Positions 1 to 8,822 are shown, counted from the stretch's first letter. The stretch is 32,044 nt of DNA from JAFGSZ01 sp964492185 (GCA_964492185.1 CAZBJH010000024.1:1-32044); one strand, 5' to 3'. Notes: generated by a model not told the origin, from the letters alone. Numbers and translations: made by a program.

Positions 1-10
1 TAGGATAATC

Positions 11-137
11 CTGTCAGCGGCGGCGTTTTTTGCTTACTTTTTTTCGCTGTTGCAACTTAGCCGAAGGCGATCTCACGACCCGTTAGGGGAGTAACAAAGT
101 AAGTCGAACCGCATGGGGAGCGGTTCGAAACAATTGG
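11..137 (+). repeat. Structured two-hairpin repeat, copy A
   Basis: Bases 11-112 are identical to the reverse complement of 29918-30019. The copy holds two abutting stems. Stem 1 pairs CTTACTTT (33-40) with AAAGTAAG (96-103). Stem 2 pairs TCGAACCGC (104-112) with GCGGTTCGA (120-128) around the 7-base loop ATGGGGA. Smaller hairpins, such as GCC-GAA-GGC, lie within the first loop. Homology continues to about 137. It lies beyond the 3' end of the AI-2E gene. Whether it acts as DNA or as RNA cannot be told from this window. Confidence 0.85.
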
Positions 138-270
138 CCCTTTGAAGGCATATATAATAACAGTAGTGTTCATAATAAAAATGCTATTCTATATAAGAGT
201 TACCTTGATCCCGAACATGCTGAACAGACACCTGATAAGAAAAACATTCTGCAAAGCTTATGGACGCACA

Positions 271-1386
271 CTATTCCTTCTTTTTTTTAAAATAGAAAAA
301 ACTTCTGATTTTACGCATAGTGATGGAATGGCGTTGGGTACCTCTCGGTCCGAGCAGGAAAGCATAAGGATGAAGAGATTCGATATTGTAACAGATAATA
401 CGTGCTATTGCCAGGAAGGGCACGACAACAAGCATCCCGGGGATCCCCCACAGAATTGCACCAAGGATCAGTCCAACAATAATGAAAAAAGGATTGAGCT
501 TTACATTACCGCCTACGATGTTGGGTGTGAGAATATTGTTTTCAGTGAATTGAATAATAATGAACAGAATAATTACACGAAGTGCATAATACATGGGTTC
601 ATCAGTAGACACGAGAACGAACAGCAGGGGCACGGCTCCCCCCATCAGAGTTCCAAAATACGGTATGAAATTGAAAAAAGCAGAGACAATCCCGAAGAGA
701 ATAGCAAATCTGACACCAATAATTGACAATCCCAGCGAATTAAGGAAACACAGAATAAAAACCACAATGGTCACACCTCCCATATATCTTGCTGCAATGG
801 TAGAAATATCACGAAGAATATTAATCGTTTTGAGTTTATATTTCTTATTTACAATTTTCAAAATAAAATAGGCGAATTTTGTCCGGTAATAAAGAAACAG
901 GAAAATGTAAACAGGTAATAACAATATTTTTACTATTGTTCCTGTTGTAGCTGAGAAAACATCACCCAATATATTATTTCTGACGCTGAACAGGGAACTA
1001 ACGGTATCCTTCAGGAAGCTTTCCAGGGTATTGTCCTGTATGCCGATAACCGAATCAATTGCAGATTGAAGCTTTTCAATGTTTTCAATTGCCTGCTTCT
1101 TTACAGCAGCAAATTCATCCAGCAGGTTTGTAAGTTGAAAATAAAAGAATGTAAAGGTACCGCCAAGTACAATAATAGTAAAAAGTATAGCGATGAGATT
1201 TGCAATTATCCTCGGAATCCCCTTTTTTTCAAAATAATTGACAATGGGATATAATAAATAAGCCAGCAGGATGCCAAATGCAATGGGATACAGAAATTCC
1301 CTGGCCTGTATGAGACCGTAGACAGATAAAACGAGACTGATAATAAAGAAGGTATACCTGGTTAAGAAGCTTTTATCCTTTTTCAT
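271..1386 (-). CDS. AI-2E family transporter (PerM-like permease)
   Basis: This 371-residue inner-membrane protein has the layout of the AI-2E/PerM family. Two hydrophobic segments lie near the N-terminus (about residues 10-50) and a third at about 58-85. A soluble helical stretch follows (about 90-135), then a second membrane block from about 150 to the end. The late GxxLMGGAVPLLFV-type and PGMLVVVPFLA-type helices are typical of the family. Some members export the autoinducer AI-2 and others are Na+/H+ antiporters, so the substrate is not predictable. The C-terminus is a basic FYFKKKKE tail. It stands alone; the next gene, at 1598, is divergent. The family call is firm and the function is not. 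Confidence 0.88.
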   Translation of the reverse strand: MKKDKSFLTRYTFFIISLVLSVYGLIQAREFLYPIAFGILLAYLLYPIVNYFEKKGIPRIIANLIAILFTIIVLGGTFTFFYFQLTNLLDEFAAVKKQAIENIEKLQSAIDSVIGIQDNTLESFLKDTVSSLFSVRNNILGDVFSATTGTIVKILLLPVYIFLFLYYRTKFAYFILKIVNKKYKLKTINILRDISTIAARYMGGVTIVVFILCFLNSLGLSIIGVRFAILFGIVSAFFNFIPYFGTLMGGAVPLLFVLVSTDEPMYYALRVIILFIIIQFTENNILTPNIVGGNVKLNPFFIIVGLILGAILWGIPGMLVVVPFLAIARIICYNIESLHPYAFLLGPRGTQRHSITMRKIRSFFYFKKKKE

Positions 1387-1597
1387 TGAAGCCGGGTTAA
1401 AGAAAATTTTAATTCTGCCGGAGCAAATACCGGTAAATGAAAATTCAATTCTGTTCGTAAATTTAACATTTTACAAACAATTATTATGCCTTCATCACGT
1501 TCCTGTTTTATATTTAAATGTAATCTTGTCATATGTTTTCTATTCTGAATTATCCGTAAAAATGAATAATACAGGGTATAATTCTAAAAAAGTTAGT

Positions 1598-2224
1598 ATG
1601 AAACGAATTATGTTAATTATAGGAGCGGCAGTTATCAGTACAGCCCTTGGTGCACAAATGAGTTTCGGTCCCAAAGCCGGGTTAAGCCATTCAAAGTTAA
1701 GGATTGACGATAGTTTTAATACAAATGACGGGATTTACAGGTATAATACTGTTGATGCCAAAACAGGCTTTCACGCGGGGTTATTTGCCCGTGTGTGTGT
1801 TGCAGGTTTTTTTGTTCAGCCCGAAGTGTTATTTACTTCTGCAGGAGGTACGGTTGAAGTAAGATCTCCCAATGCAGTTCAAGAGATCAGGGAGCTGAAT
1901 TACAATAAGCTCGATATGCCTGTTCTTGCAGGAAAGAAATTTTTAGGTTTTGTAAGGGCGGAAATTGGTCCGGTATTCAGCCTGATGCTGTCAGACGATG
2001 CACGCAACACCGAACTTGTTTCCGAAGTAAAACAAAATTACAATTCGTCAACGATAGGTTACCAGATGGGGGTCGGGATCGATATATCCAAAGTATATAT
2101 TGACCTGCGGTATGAAGTCAGCCTCAGTAAGTTTGGTGATAGTATCAACATAGGATCCGGGGAATTCAGTACAGATATGCGCACATCAATTGTATCATTA
2201 AGTGTAGGGATTAATCTCCTGTGA
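1598..2224 (+). CDS. Small outer-membrane beta-barrel protein (PorT-like)
   Basis: This is a 208-residue exported protein. I chose the ATG at 1598 because it gives a clean signal peptide (MKRIMLIIGAAVISTALGA, cleaved before Q); the in-frame ATG at 1526 would put 24 polar residues ahead of it. The mature part alternates short amphipathic strands and turns. It has the GPKAGLSHS-type first strand, VCVAGFFVQPEVLFTSAGG in the middle, and a final strand ending in SVGINLL, which fits the PorT / OMP_b-brl_2 barrels of Bacteroidota. A GxxxGVGIDISKVYIDLRYE stretch near residue 165 is characteristic. No partner is adjacent, so its role in the outer membrane is unknown. A MITE-like repeat starts seven bases after the stop. 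Confidence 0.85.
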   Translation: MKRIMLIIGAAVISTALGAQMSFGPKAGLSHSKLRIDDSFNTNDGIYRYNTVDAKTGFHAGLFARVCVAGFFVQPEVLFTSAGGTVEVRSPNAVQEIRELNYNKLDMPVLAGKKFLGFVRAEIGPVFSLMLSDDARNTELVSEVKQNYNSSTIGYQMGVGIDISKVYIDLRYEVSLSKFGDSINIGSGEFSTDMRTSIVSLSVGINLL

Positions 2225-2230
2225 CCGGCT

Positions 2231-2340
2231 ATAGTGTCTGTCCATAAAATCCCATTTGCCGCGTTATGCTTGTCCGAAAATTGCCCATTTACTGCAAGTA
2301 AACTCCGTGTTTTCTGACCGCGCATGCCTTACTGGATTTG
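2231..2340 (-). repeat. MITE-like element, truncated copy
   Basis: The stretch from TAGTGTCTGTCC (2232) to about 2340 matches the reverse complement of the right part of the element at 13328-13502. Shared blocks include CATTTGCCGCGTTAYGCTTG and AAGTAAACTCCG. The other terminal repeat is absent and the match ends next to a separate palindrome at 2343. It begins seven bases after the stop codon of the outer-membrane barrel gene. Confidence 0.75.
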
Positions 2341-2342
2341 CT

Positions 2343-2378
2343 GGCGCGGATTTGTAATCCGTGCCTGTATTATTTTTC
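2343..2378 (+). terminator. REP-like hairpin followed by T-rich tract
   Basis: GGCGCGGATT (2343-2352) pairs with AATCCGTGCC (2356-2365) over a 3-base loop, giving ten pairs including one G-U. A T-rich tract (TATTATTTTTCTC) follows. The hairpin could terminate transcription of the upstream barrel gene. Alternatively it is simply a dispersed Bacteroidota palindrome; I recall similar ones but could not check. A second small stem, GATCCG (2384-2389) with CGGATC (2397-2402), follows. Confidence 0.5.
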
Positions 2379-2536
2379 TCTCCGATCCGTCTTTTTCGGA
2401 TCACATCTCTTATTACAGTATTTCTCCCAAACGCGATGTAGAGAATAGTATTCATTCGTGGAAATCATTCTACGATTGGCGGATTTTTAAATAATTTTCA
2501 TCAGGCTGAATAATATTATTTGAAATAATAAACCGC

Positions 2537-2582
2537 TATCAAACAGCAGTTATTGTTTGATAACTGGTATCACATACTGCTG
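2537..2582. promoter_or_regulatory. Overlapping palindromes upstream of the dehydrogenase gene
   Basis: Three mutually exclusive pairings share the same bases: TATCAAACA (2537-2545) with TGTTTGATA (2554-2562); CAGTTAT (2547-2553) with ATAACTG (2560-2566); and CAGCAGT (2544-2550) with ACTGCTG (2576-2582). All are perfect. They end about 33 bases before the proposed -33 box of the dehydrogenase gene, so they could be an operator. If transcription starts further upstream they could be an attenuator. Confidence 0.4.
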
Positions 2583-2614
2583 AGTTGGTTTATTTGTACT
2601 GTGTGGTATAAAAT

Positions 2615-2642
2615 TTGGCATGTTACACATATGAATAATTTG
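2615..2642 (+). promoter_or_regulatory. Possible promoter of the dehydrogenase gene
   Basis: TTG (2615-2617) is followed after 18 bases by TAATTTG (2636-2642), about 30 bases before the start codon. This resembles the Bacteroidota TTTG / TAnnTTTG pattern with one base fewer in the -7 box. The same TTG-N18-TAATTTG arrangement lies upstream of the universal stress gene at 4356. Confidence 0.35.
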
Positions 2643-2671
2643 ACTTGTCTATTGGTAAAAATTCCCGATGA

Positions 2672-4093
2672 ATGAAATTAAAAAGCATAAACCCATATAA
2701 TAATGAAGTTCTTGAAGAGTTCGATGAATTTTCTTCTTCAAAGATCAATACTCTTATAGGCTATGCCGGAAATGCATTTGAATTATGGAGGAAGTCCGGA
2801 ATTGCCGGACGCTCGGTATTATTGAACAAAGCAGCTGATATTTTAAAAGATGAAAAGGATATCTTTTCACGTTCAATTACGCTGGAGATGGGTAAGCCGA
2901 TAAAAGAATCAATCAGTGAAGTGGAGAAATGTGCATGGGTTTGTGAACACTATGCACGTGATGCGGAGGTATTATTACAGCGGGAGGCTGTTGCAACGGA
3001 TGCCGATCTGAGTCTTGTGGTCTACGAGCCATTGGGAACCATCCTTGGTATTATGCCCTGGAATTTCCCTTTCTGGCAGGCTTTTCGGTTTGCAGTTCCT
3101 GCCCTGATGGCAGGAAACACGGTTTTACTTAAGCATGCTTCGAATGTTCAGCGATGTGCATTGCATATTGAAAGTATATTTATTAAGGCAGGCTTGCCTG
3201 AAGGTGTTTTCCAGAACCTTACACTCAGCTCAAAAAATATCGGCCAGGTAATAGAAAATGATAATATCAAAGGGATCTCTCTTACAGGAAGTGATACAGC
3301 CGGGTCAAAAGTAGCTGAAGCAGCCGGACGAATGATCAGGAAGACAGTGCTTGAGCTTGGGGGAAGCAATGCCTTTATTGTGCTGGATGATGCTAACCTT
3401 ATTAAAGCTGCCAAAACAGGAGTTAAAGCCCGTTTGCAAAATAGCGGCCAGAGTTGCATAGCGGCAAAGCGGTTTATCCTTAAAAGGGGAATTGCCAATG
3501 AGTTTATTCAGCTTATAAGTGAAGAGATTGCTCATCTTAAAGCGGGAGATCCCTTAAACCCTTCAACTGATATTGGCCCCCTGGCAACAGTTGATCAGGC
3601 TGACAAAGTCCGGTTACAGATAGAAAGATCAGTTGAGATGGGGGCTGAAGTCCTTGCAGGAGGGAAACAAAACGGTGCATTTATAGAACCCGCCATTTTA
3701 GTAAATGTGAAGCCGGGCATGCCGGTTTTTGATGATGAAGTGTTTGGGCCGGTATTTTCAATTATTACTGCAGGTTCCGATGAAGAAGCAATTGCCCTGT
3801 CTAATCAGTCGAAATACGGGCTTGGTGTTTCACTGTTCACCAATGATATGCAGAAAGCAAAGAGAATGATACCTGAATTCAATGAAGGTTCGGTATTTAT
3901 AAATGACCTGGTAAAATCGGATCCCCGTTTACCATTTGGCGGTGTGAAAAGATCGGGCTATGGCAGAGAACTGGCTGTTAACGGCATACGGGAGTTCGTG
4001 AATATAAAAACCGTTTTTATACGGGAATTTAGTGAAGCCGGAGGCGATTATGATGATCAGGCAGATGTGAAGAAAAATATCGGCCCACGCTAG
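2672..4093 (+). CDS. NAD(P)-dependent succinate-semialdehyde dehydrogenase family
   Basis: This 473-residue cytoplasmic aldehyde dehydrogenase appears full length. It has the PWNFPFWQAFRFAVPALMAGN segment (about residues 129-149), the cofactor-binding TGSDTAGSKVAEAAG, the general base E228 in LELGG, and the catalytic cysteine C262 in GQSCIAAKRF. The C-terminal PFGGVKRSGYGRE is also typical. GQSCIAAKRF and the overall length best fit the YneI/Sad type, which oxidises succinate semialdehyde to succinate. Other short aldehydes cannot be excluded. The final 25 residues are acidic and non-conserved in appearance. No GABA transaminase or other pathway gene is nearby. The start at 2672 is preferred over the out-of-frame ATG at 2668. 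Confidence 0.9.
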   Translation: MKLKSINPYNNEVLEEFDEFSSSKINTLIGYAGNAFELWRKSGIAGRSVLLNKAADILKDEKDIFSRSITLEMGKPIKESISEVEKCAWVCEHYARDAEVLLQREAVATDADLSLVVYEPLGTILGIMPWNFPFWQAFRFAVPALMAGNTVLLKHASNVQRCALHIESIFIKAGLPEGVFQNLTLSSKNIGQVIENDNIKGISLTGSDTAGSKVAEAAGRMIRKTVLELGGSNAFIVLDDANLIKAAKTGVKARLQNSGQSCIAAKRFILKRGIANEFIQLISEEIAHLKAGDPLNPSTDIGPLATVDQADKVRLQIERSVEMGAEVLAGGKQNGAFIEPAILVNVKPGMPVFDDEVFGPVFSIITAGSDEEAIALSNQSKYGLGVSLFTNDMQKAKRMIPEFNEGSVFINDLVKSDPRLPFGGVKRSGYGRELAVNGIREFVNIKTVFIREFSEAGGDYDDQADVKKNIGPR

Positions 4094-4120
4094 CATAGAA
4101 GCAAAATTATGTCCTTATTA

Positions 4121-4228
4121 TTACATCATAAATAACAGAATGATAATGATGATAAGTATTACAGCCATACCGATAATGCTGATTATTGTAAGATTTCGAC
4201 CTGATCTTCTTCTTCTTTCGTGTCTCAT
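4121..4228 (-). CDS. Short basic single-pass membrane peptide (35 aa)
   Basis: An unbroken reading frame of 35 codons plus stop runs from ATG (complement of 4226-4228) to TAA. The N-terminus is strongly basic (MRHERRRRSGR). It is followed by one long hydrophobic run rich in isoleucine and leucine, ending in LLFMM. This is the positive-inside layout of a tiny inner-membrane protein. It is convergent with the dehydrogenase gene and divergent from the universal stress gene, and fills an otherwise empty 262-base gap. I do not recognise a family. A chance frame is possible, although the charge and hydrophobic pattern argues against it. Confidence 0.5.
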   Translation of the reverse strand: MRHERRRRSGRNLTIISIIGMAVILIIIIILLFMM

Positions 4229-4291
4229 TATTTGTTCGTGTTAGATTTCCGGTAAAAATTACAATATTTTAAGTTTATTACCAAATGATGG

Positions 4292-4319
4292 TTGGTATTA
4301 AATGTTAGTTTTTAATTTG
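4292..4319 (+). promoter_or_regulatory. Possible promoter of the universal stress gene
   Basis: TTG (4292-4294), 18 bases, then TAATTTG (4313-4319), with the start codon 37 bases further on. The spacing and boxes match those proposed for the dehydrogenase gene, which suggests the same sigma factor. Confidence 0.35.
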
Positions 4320-4355
4320 TTATAGTGATTTTTATATTATAATAAAATTATAATT

Positions 4356-5222
4356 ATGAGAAATACATTGTTAGTATATATCAATAGTGATGAAGTTCCT
4401 GAAAAGTATATAAGGTATGCCCTGAACCTCGCAAGGGATCTGGATCTCAACGCGAAGTTTTTGTATGTATTTGATCCGACCGATTATCCTTTGGGTATAC
4501 CCGGGACAACGGGTGACCGTGTGTTGCTTAACCGGCGTAATGTCGGGCTGGTCACTGATAATGTGAAACGCGGGTTTGAGGATCTTTTTCAGTTAATGGA
4601 AACGGAAATACCGGATCATCCTCCCATGGATTATTATATTGAGCAGGGTTTTCCTGCTGATGTTATCAGTCATGAATCAGAAAAGCATGAAGCTCGTATG
4701 ATCATAACGGAGGGAAGCGGGAACGAAGATGCTTTTTACCTGGGCGAGACAGATATGGAGATCATTAGAAGAACGGATCGTCCGGTGTGGGTGATACCCA
4801 AAAACAAGGATTATGAACCCATGCGAAATATTTTATATGCAACGGATTATCAGCATGAAGATATTAAAACTATCAAAAGGTTAAAGTATATTGCCGGGGT
4901 GTATTCTGCAAACCTGACAGTCCTGCATATTACAGATGATCTTGATTTTAATGAAAAGATTAAAAGTGCGGGTTTTCAAAAAATGCTGGTTGAGAAAACC
5001 GGTTACCGGAATATTGAGGTAAGGTTGCTGGCAGACAACCAGGCAAAGGATGTGAGTAAATCAATTGATGATTATGCATTTGTTTCAGGGGCAAATCTGA
5101 TTGTTATGTTGAAAGAAAACGAGGGCTTTTTGCACAGGATATTTGGAAAAAGCACTACCGGTGAAATGATCGGACATACTCATATTCCTGTACTGGTATA
5201 TCACGAACCGGAGAATGAATAG
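4356..5222 (+). CDS. Universal stress protein, tandem UspA domains
   Basis: This 288-residue cytoplasmic protein has two Usp folds, at about residues 3-147 and 153-285. Each starts with a hydrophobic strand (NTLLVYIN; RNILYATD) and ends with a valine-rich strand (RPVWVIPK; IPVLVYHEP). The canonical GX2GX9G(S/T) nucleotide-binding motif is not intact in either half. The C-terminal half keeps a KENEGFLHRIFGKST stretch that recurs in the second Usp protein here (13789-14652). The two are therefore paralogues of the same tandem subtype. The role is probably stress-related signalling or binding; no partner can be named. A candidate promoter lies directly upstream. Confidence 0.88.
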   Translation: MRNTLLVYINSDEVPEKYIRYALNLARDLDLNAKFLYVFDPTDYPLGIPGTTGDRVLLNRRNVGLVTDNVKRGFEDLFQLMETEIPDHPPMDYYIEQGFPADVISHESEKHEARMIITEGSGNEDAFYLGETDMEIIRRTDRPVWVIPKNKDYEPMRNILYATDYQHEDIKTIKRLKYIAGVYSANLTVLHITDDLDFNEKIKSAGFQKMLVEKTGYRNIEVRLLADNQAKDVSKSIDDYAFVSGANLIVMLKENEGFLHRIFGKSTTGEMIGHTHIPVLVYHEPENE

Positions 5223-5385
5223 TGCCCTCTTTGAAATTGCTGTCCGCTCCCGTTGTTGTTTAATAAACCGTGTTAACTGATAATTTTTTTTCCAACCTGA
5301 TATCATTGATCTGAAATAAAATATGAGTACGGTATGCCGCGAATGTATTGGAAATAAGTTCATGAATTATTATCTTCATTGTGTT

Positions 5386-6942
5386 ATGATGAAGAACCCG
5401 CGAAAATATCTGCTGCTTTTTTTCTGCCTTTTTGCAGCATTGGTTTCTGCCCGGTACCATCCTGCAAAGGATTTGGGAAAACTGTTTGCTGATGTTCAGT
5501 TGAAACCAGTATTTAAGGATTCAAAAACTTTTTGCGATGCTGTCCCCCTTTTTCCCGCGGATACAATCGTGAAGCATTATGAGAAACAGTTGTCTGATCC
5601 TGATTTTGACCTGAAAGATTTTGTTTATCAGCATTTTCGTTTACCGGCGGAGCATCTGGATGTATATACCACTGATACCACAGATAGTGTTTTTGAGCAC
5701 ATTGATAAATTGTGGGAAGTACTGGTGCGCCGGCCGGACACTTCTTCAGGCGGTTCGCTGATCCCGTTGCCTGAACCCTATATTGTCCCCGGTGGACGAT
5801 TCAGGGAGGTATATTACTGGGATAGTTATTTTACCATGCTGGGTCTGGAGACGGCAGGTAAATATGATCTTATCAGGAGTATGGTGGCTAATTTTGCCAG
5901 TCTTACAGACCGATTCGGTTATATTCCCAATGGCAACCGTACTTACTATTTAAGCCGGTCACAACCTCCGTTTTTTTCTTTGATGGTGAGGCTTTTATCC
6001 GGTATTGACGGGGACTCTGCCCTTATCAGGTACCTTCCCCATCTGGAAAAAGAATATCGTTTCTGGATGAACGGGAAGGAAGATCTGTCGGACAACAACC
6101 GGGCTTTCCGCAGGGTGGTTCTTCTCCCGGGAGGTGAGATACTCAATCGCTACTATGATGATGAGCCCGCACCCAGGCCTGAAGCCTATAAGGAAGATTA
6201 TTCCCTGGCTCATTTGACGGAAAGGAAGGCCGCTGATATATATCTAAATTTGCGTGCGGCCTGTGAATCAGGCTGGGATTTTAGTTCACGCTGGTGCAGG
6301 GACGGGCATACACTGGCAACAATACATACCACCGAAATAATCCCGGTCGATTTGAATTGTCTGATATACCATCTTGAGCAATTGCTGGCTGAAGGTTTTC
6401 ATAAGGCCGGCGATGAAACAAAGGCGATTAATTTTGCCCGACTGGCAGACAAAAGGAAAAAGGCAATTATCAAATATTGCTGGAGCGATAATAATGCCTT
6501 TTTTATGGATTATGATTTTGCCGCAGAAAATATCACCGGCATCTATTCCCTTGCCGGCACTTATCCGCTGTATTTTAATATCGCCGACACTCTTCAGGCG
6601 AATCTTGCAGCTGCTGTTTTGGAGGAAAAATTCCTTTTTCCCGGGGGACTGGCTTGTTCAACAGTTTTTACCGATCATCAGTGGGATGCTCCTAACGGAT
6701 GGGCTCCCTTACACTGGATAAGTATCAAGGGATTACAAAACTACGGGAAGGATGAACAGGCAGGTATGATCACCTGGCGCTGGACAGATCATGTTATAAG
6801 TTATTTCAGACAAAATGACAATCTTGTTGAAAAATACAATGTTGTTGAGCCGGGAACCAATGCCAGGGGAGGTGAGTACCCCAATCAGGATGGATTTGGC
6901 TGGACAAACAGTGTTTTTCTTCGTTTGCTCATGGAAATGTGA
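5386..6942 (+). CDS. treA: Periplasmic trehalase, GH37
   Basis: An inverting hydrolase that splits trehalose into two glucoses. The family signature PGGRFREVYYWDSYF is present, as are NGNRTYYLSRSQPP, QWDAPNGWAP and GGEYPNQDGFGWTN. The expected acid D298 (in SGWDFSSRW) and base E482 (in VEKYN) lie 184 residues apart, the same spacing as D312 and E496 in the E. coli enzyme. I took the ATG at 5386 because it starts a good signal peptide (MMKNPRKYLLLFFCLFAALVSA), making a 518-residue precursor; ATGs at 5323, 5362 and 5389 are alternatives. The enzyme should act in the periplasm, apart from the cytoplasmic trehalose-related genes at 20503-24506. Confidence 0.93.
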   Translation: MMKNPRKYLLLFFCLFAALVSARYHPAKDLGKLFADVQLKPVFKDSKTFCDAVPLFPADTIVKHYEKQLSDPDFDLKDFVYQHFRLPAEHLDVYTTDTTDSVFEHIDKLWEVLVRRPDTSSGGSLIPLPEPYIVPGGRFREVYYWDSYFTMLGLETAGKYDLIRSMVANFASLTDRFGYIPNGNRTYYLSRSQPPFFSLMVRLLSGIDGDSALIRYLPHLEKEYRFWMNGKEDLSDNNRAFRRVVLLPGGEILNRYYDDEPAPRPEAYKEDYSLAHLTERKAADIYLNLRAACESGWDFSSRWCRDGHTLATIHTTEIIPVDLNCLIYHLEQLLAEGFHKAGDETKAINFARLADKRKKAIIKYCWSDNNAFFMDYDFAAENITGIYSLAGTYPLYFNIADTLQANLAAAVLEEKFLFPGGLACSTVFTDHQWDAPNGWAPLHWISIKGLQNYGKDEQAGMITWRWTDHVISYFRQNDNLVEKYNVVEPGTNARGGEYPNQDGFGWTNSVFLRLLMEM

Positions 6943-7131
6943 AAAAATTTACACACTTTTTTGTTGATCCTTCTACACAAAGCTGATTTTCGGACAGTCA
7001 AATCCGCATGTATAATTATTTTTTTTTCTTTGTTTGTCTTTCATACCGGGATTATCGTATGGTTCAAGTCGGTTTTTTGGCACAGTATTATCTTCTCTTT
7101 GTAATATAATAATAACTTAAAAATATTTATT

Positions 7132-8822
7132 ATGATTAGAAAGAAATACATAAGTACTGTTGTTTATGCTGTGATACTTCCATTTACCCTGATCCTGTCA
7201 TGTACCCAGGGTGGTGAAAGGCAAAGTACGGACAGAAGTGATATAATCTATGCAGATTGGAAACCCACGGATAGTGCAATAACTGATGTAATTAATGATC
7301 ATCTCGCGGACCATCCCGATGTTTCTGCACATCTTATTGATGTTAGCACAGCAGACGGGATCGTAACTCTTTCGGGCTCGACCGATAATATCCTGGCGAA
7401 AGATAAAGCAGAAGAAATTGTATCTGTAGTAAAAGGAGTGAAAGGTGTTATCAATCTTATTAAGGTTAAAGTTGATCCGGTAGAGGATTATGAACTGGAA
7501 GAAAAAATAAACAAAGCACTTTATTACGGGCCTGTCACCAGGCCTCGTAAAATAGATGTGGAAGTTAACGATGGTAATGTCACACTCGAAGGTGTTGTTA
7601 ATTCATGGCAGCAAAGAAAGAGCGCGGAGGATGTTGTAAAATCCCTGAAGGGGGTTGTTACAGTTGATAATAATCTCAGGTTTAAATATGATGAGGACAG
7701 AGATGTAAATGAAATGAAGGCGGACATAATTGGTCTGATACATGATGATGTCCGTATTGACGGAGAACTGATTGAAGTGCAGGTATTCGATCATACTGCC
7801 AAATTGATTGGTACGATTGGCAGTCTGGCTGAAAAAACCCTGGCCGTATCACATGCCTGGGTTACCGGTATTGATTCGGTAAGTGCTGAGGAATTGACTA
7901 TCAGTGAATGGGCAAGGAATCCTGAAATGCGTACTGATAAGTATGTTGACAGGAGTGATGAAGAAATAAAGGAAGCCATTACAAGGGCTTTTAAATATGA
8001 TTACAGGATAAATGAGCGTAGGCTTGATATCAACGTGGAAAATGGCAGAGTGACTTTGAGAGGAGAGGTTTATGACCTGGTGTCAAAAATGGCGGCAGGG
8101 GAAGATGCACGCGATATTGTCGGTGTTTGGGATGTAATAAACAGGATAAAGGTAAGGCCTGTTGAAATACCTGACAACAAAGCTTTGGCAGATAATGTAC
8201 GTGTAGCATTAAATGATTATCCTTTTATTGAAAAATACGATCTGAGGGTAAATGTATACAACGGAAAAGCTTATTTATACGGAAATGTATCTTCACGGGC
8301 TGACAAAAACAAGGCTTCTGAAATAACCTCTAAAGTACCCGGAATAGTAGATGTACAGAACAATATTGAGGTGATCAGCGGTGGTGTTTATCCATATACA
8401 TACGGATATTACAGTCCTGATATAGAGATAATGAAGGAACCTGAAATTAAAAAATCCGATGCCCGGATAAAAGCGGCCATACAAAAAGAATTGTGGTGGT
8501 CACCATTTGTTAATGAGGATGATATACAAATTGAAGTGGATAAGGGTGCCGTAACCCTGAGCGGAAGGGTTGATACGGAAACCGAGAAGAAACACGCTGA
8601 GATCAATGCTATGGAAGGTGGTGCTTTTACGGTTGAAAACAATATTATTGTGAATTACGGACNNNNNNNNNNNNNNNNNNNNNNNNNNNNNNNNNNNNNN
8701 NNNNNNNNNNNNNNNNNNNNNNNNNNNNNNNNNNNNNNNNNNNNNNNNNNNNNNNNNNNNNNGCTATGGAAGGTGGTGCTTTTACGGTTGAAAACAATAT
8801 TATTGTGAATTACGGACCCTGA
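7132..8822 (+). CDS. Lipoprotein with six BON domains (interrupted by scaffold gap)
   Basis: The start gives a lipoprotein signal peptide with lipobox ILSC (C24). Six BON domains follow, at about residues 47-115, 119-187, 192-260, 276-343, 349-415 and 443-511. Each shows the helix then G-x-V-T-L-x-G-x-V strand pattern, for example DGIVTLSG, NGRVTLRG and KGAVTLSG. BON domains bind phospholipid or other envelope components; OsmY is the best-known example, with two. Removing the 100 N and one copy of the 55-base duplicate around them gives 1536 bases, exactly 511 codons plus stop, ending NYGP. The apparent extra C-terminus beyond the gap is an artefact. Likely an envelope stress protein facing the periplasm. 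Confidence 0.85.
8608..8817. other. Scaffold gap flanked by an assembly duplicate
   Basis: Bases 8663-8762 are 100 N. The 55 bases before the gap (8608-8662) are identical to the 55 after it (8763-8817). The most likely reading is two contigs with an unmerged 55-base overlap, joined by an arbitrary gap of N, so no sequence is missing. Collapsing the duplicate restores the BON reading frame through to TGA at 8820-8822. Confidence 0.85.

Noticed and set aside
142..726. Open frame of 194 codons overlapping the AI-2E gene antisense
   Set aside because: It starts in a repeat, runs against a well-supported family gene, and its product has no recognisable domain.
2264..2455. Minus-strand frame across the repeat and REP-like hairpins
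   Set aside because: It consists of translated repeat sequence, without a plausible start or domain.
7008..7109. 33-codon frame between trehalase and the BON gene
   Set aside because: Phenylalanine-rich from a poly-T tract, no ribosome binding site, and it overlaps the likely BON promoter region.
8608..8817. A true tandem duplication in the BON gene
   Set aside because: The copies are exactly identical, exactly flank the N run, and collapsing them restores a clean reading frame; an assembly artefact is simpler.
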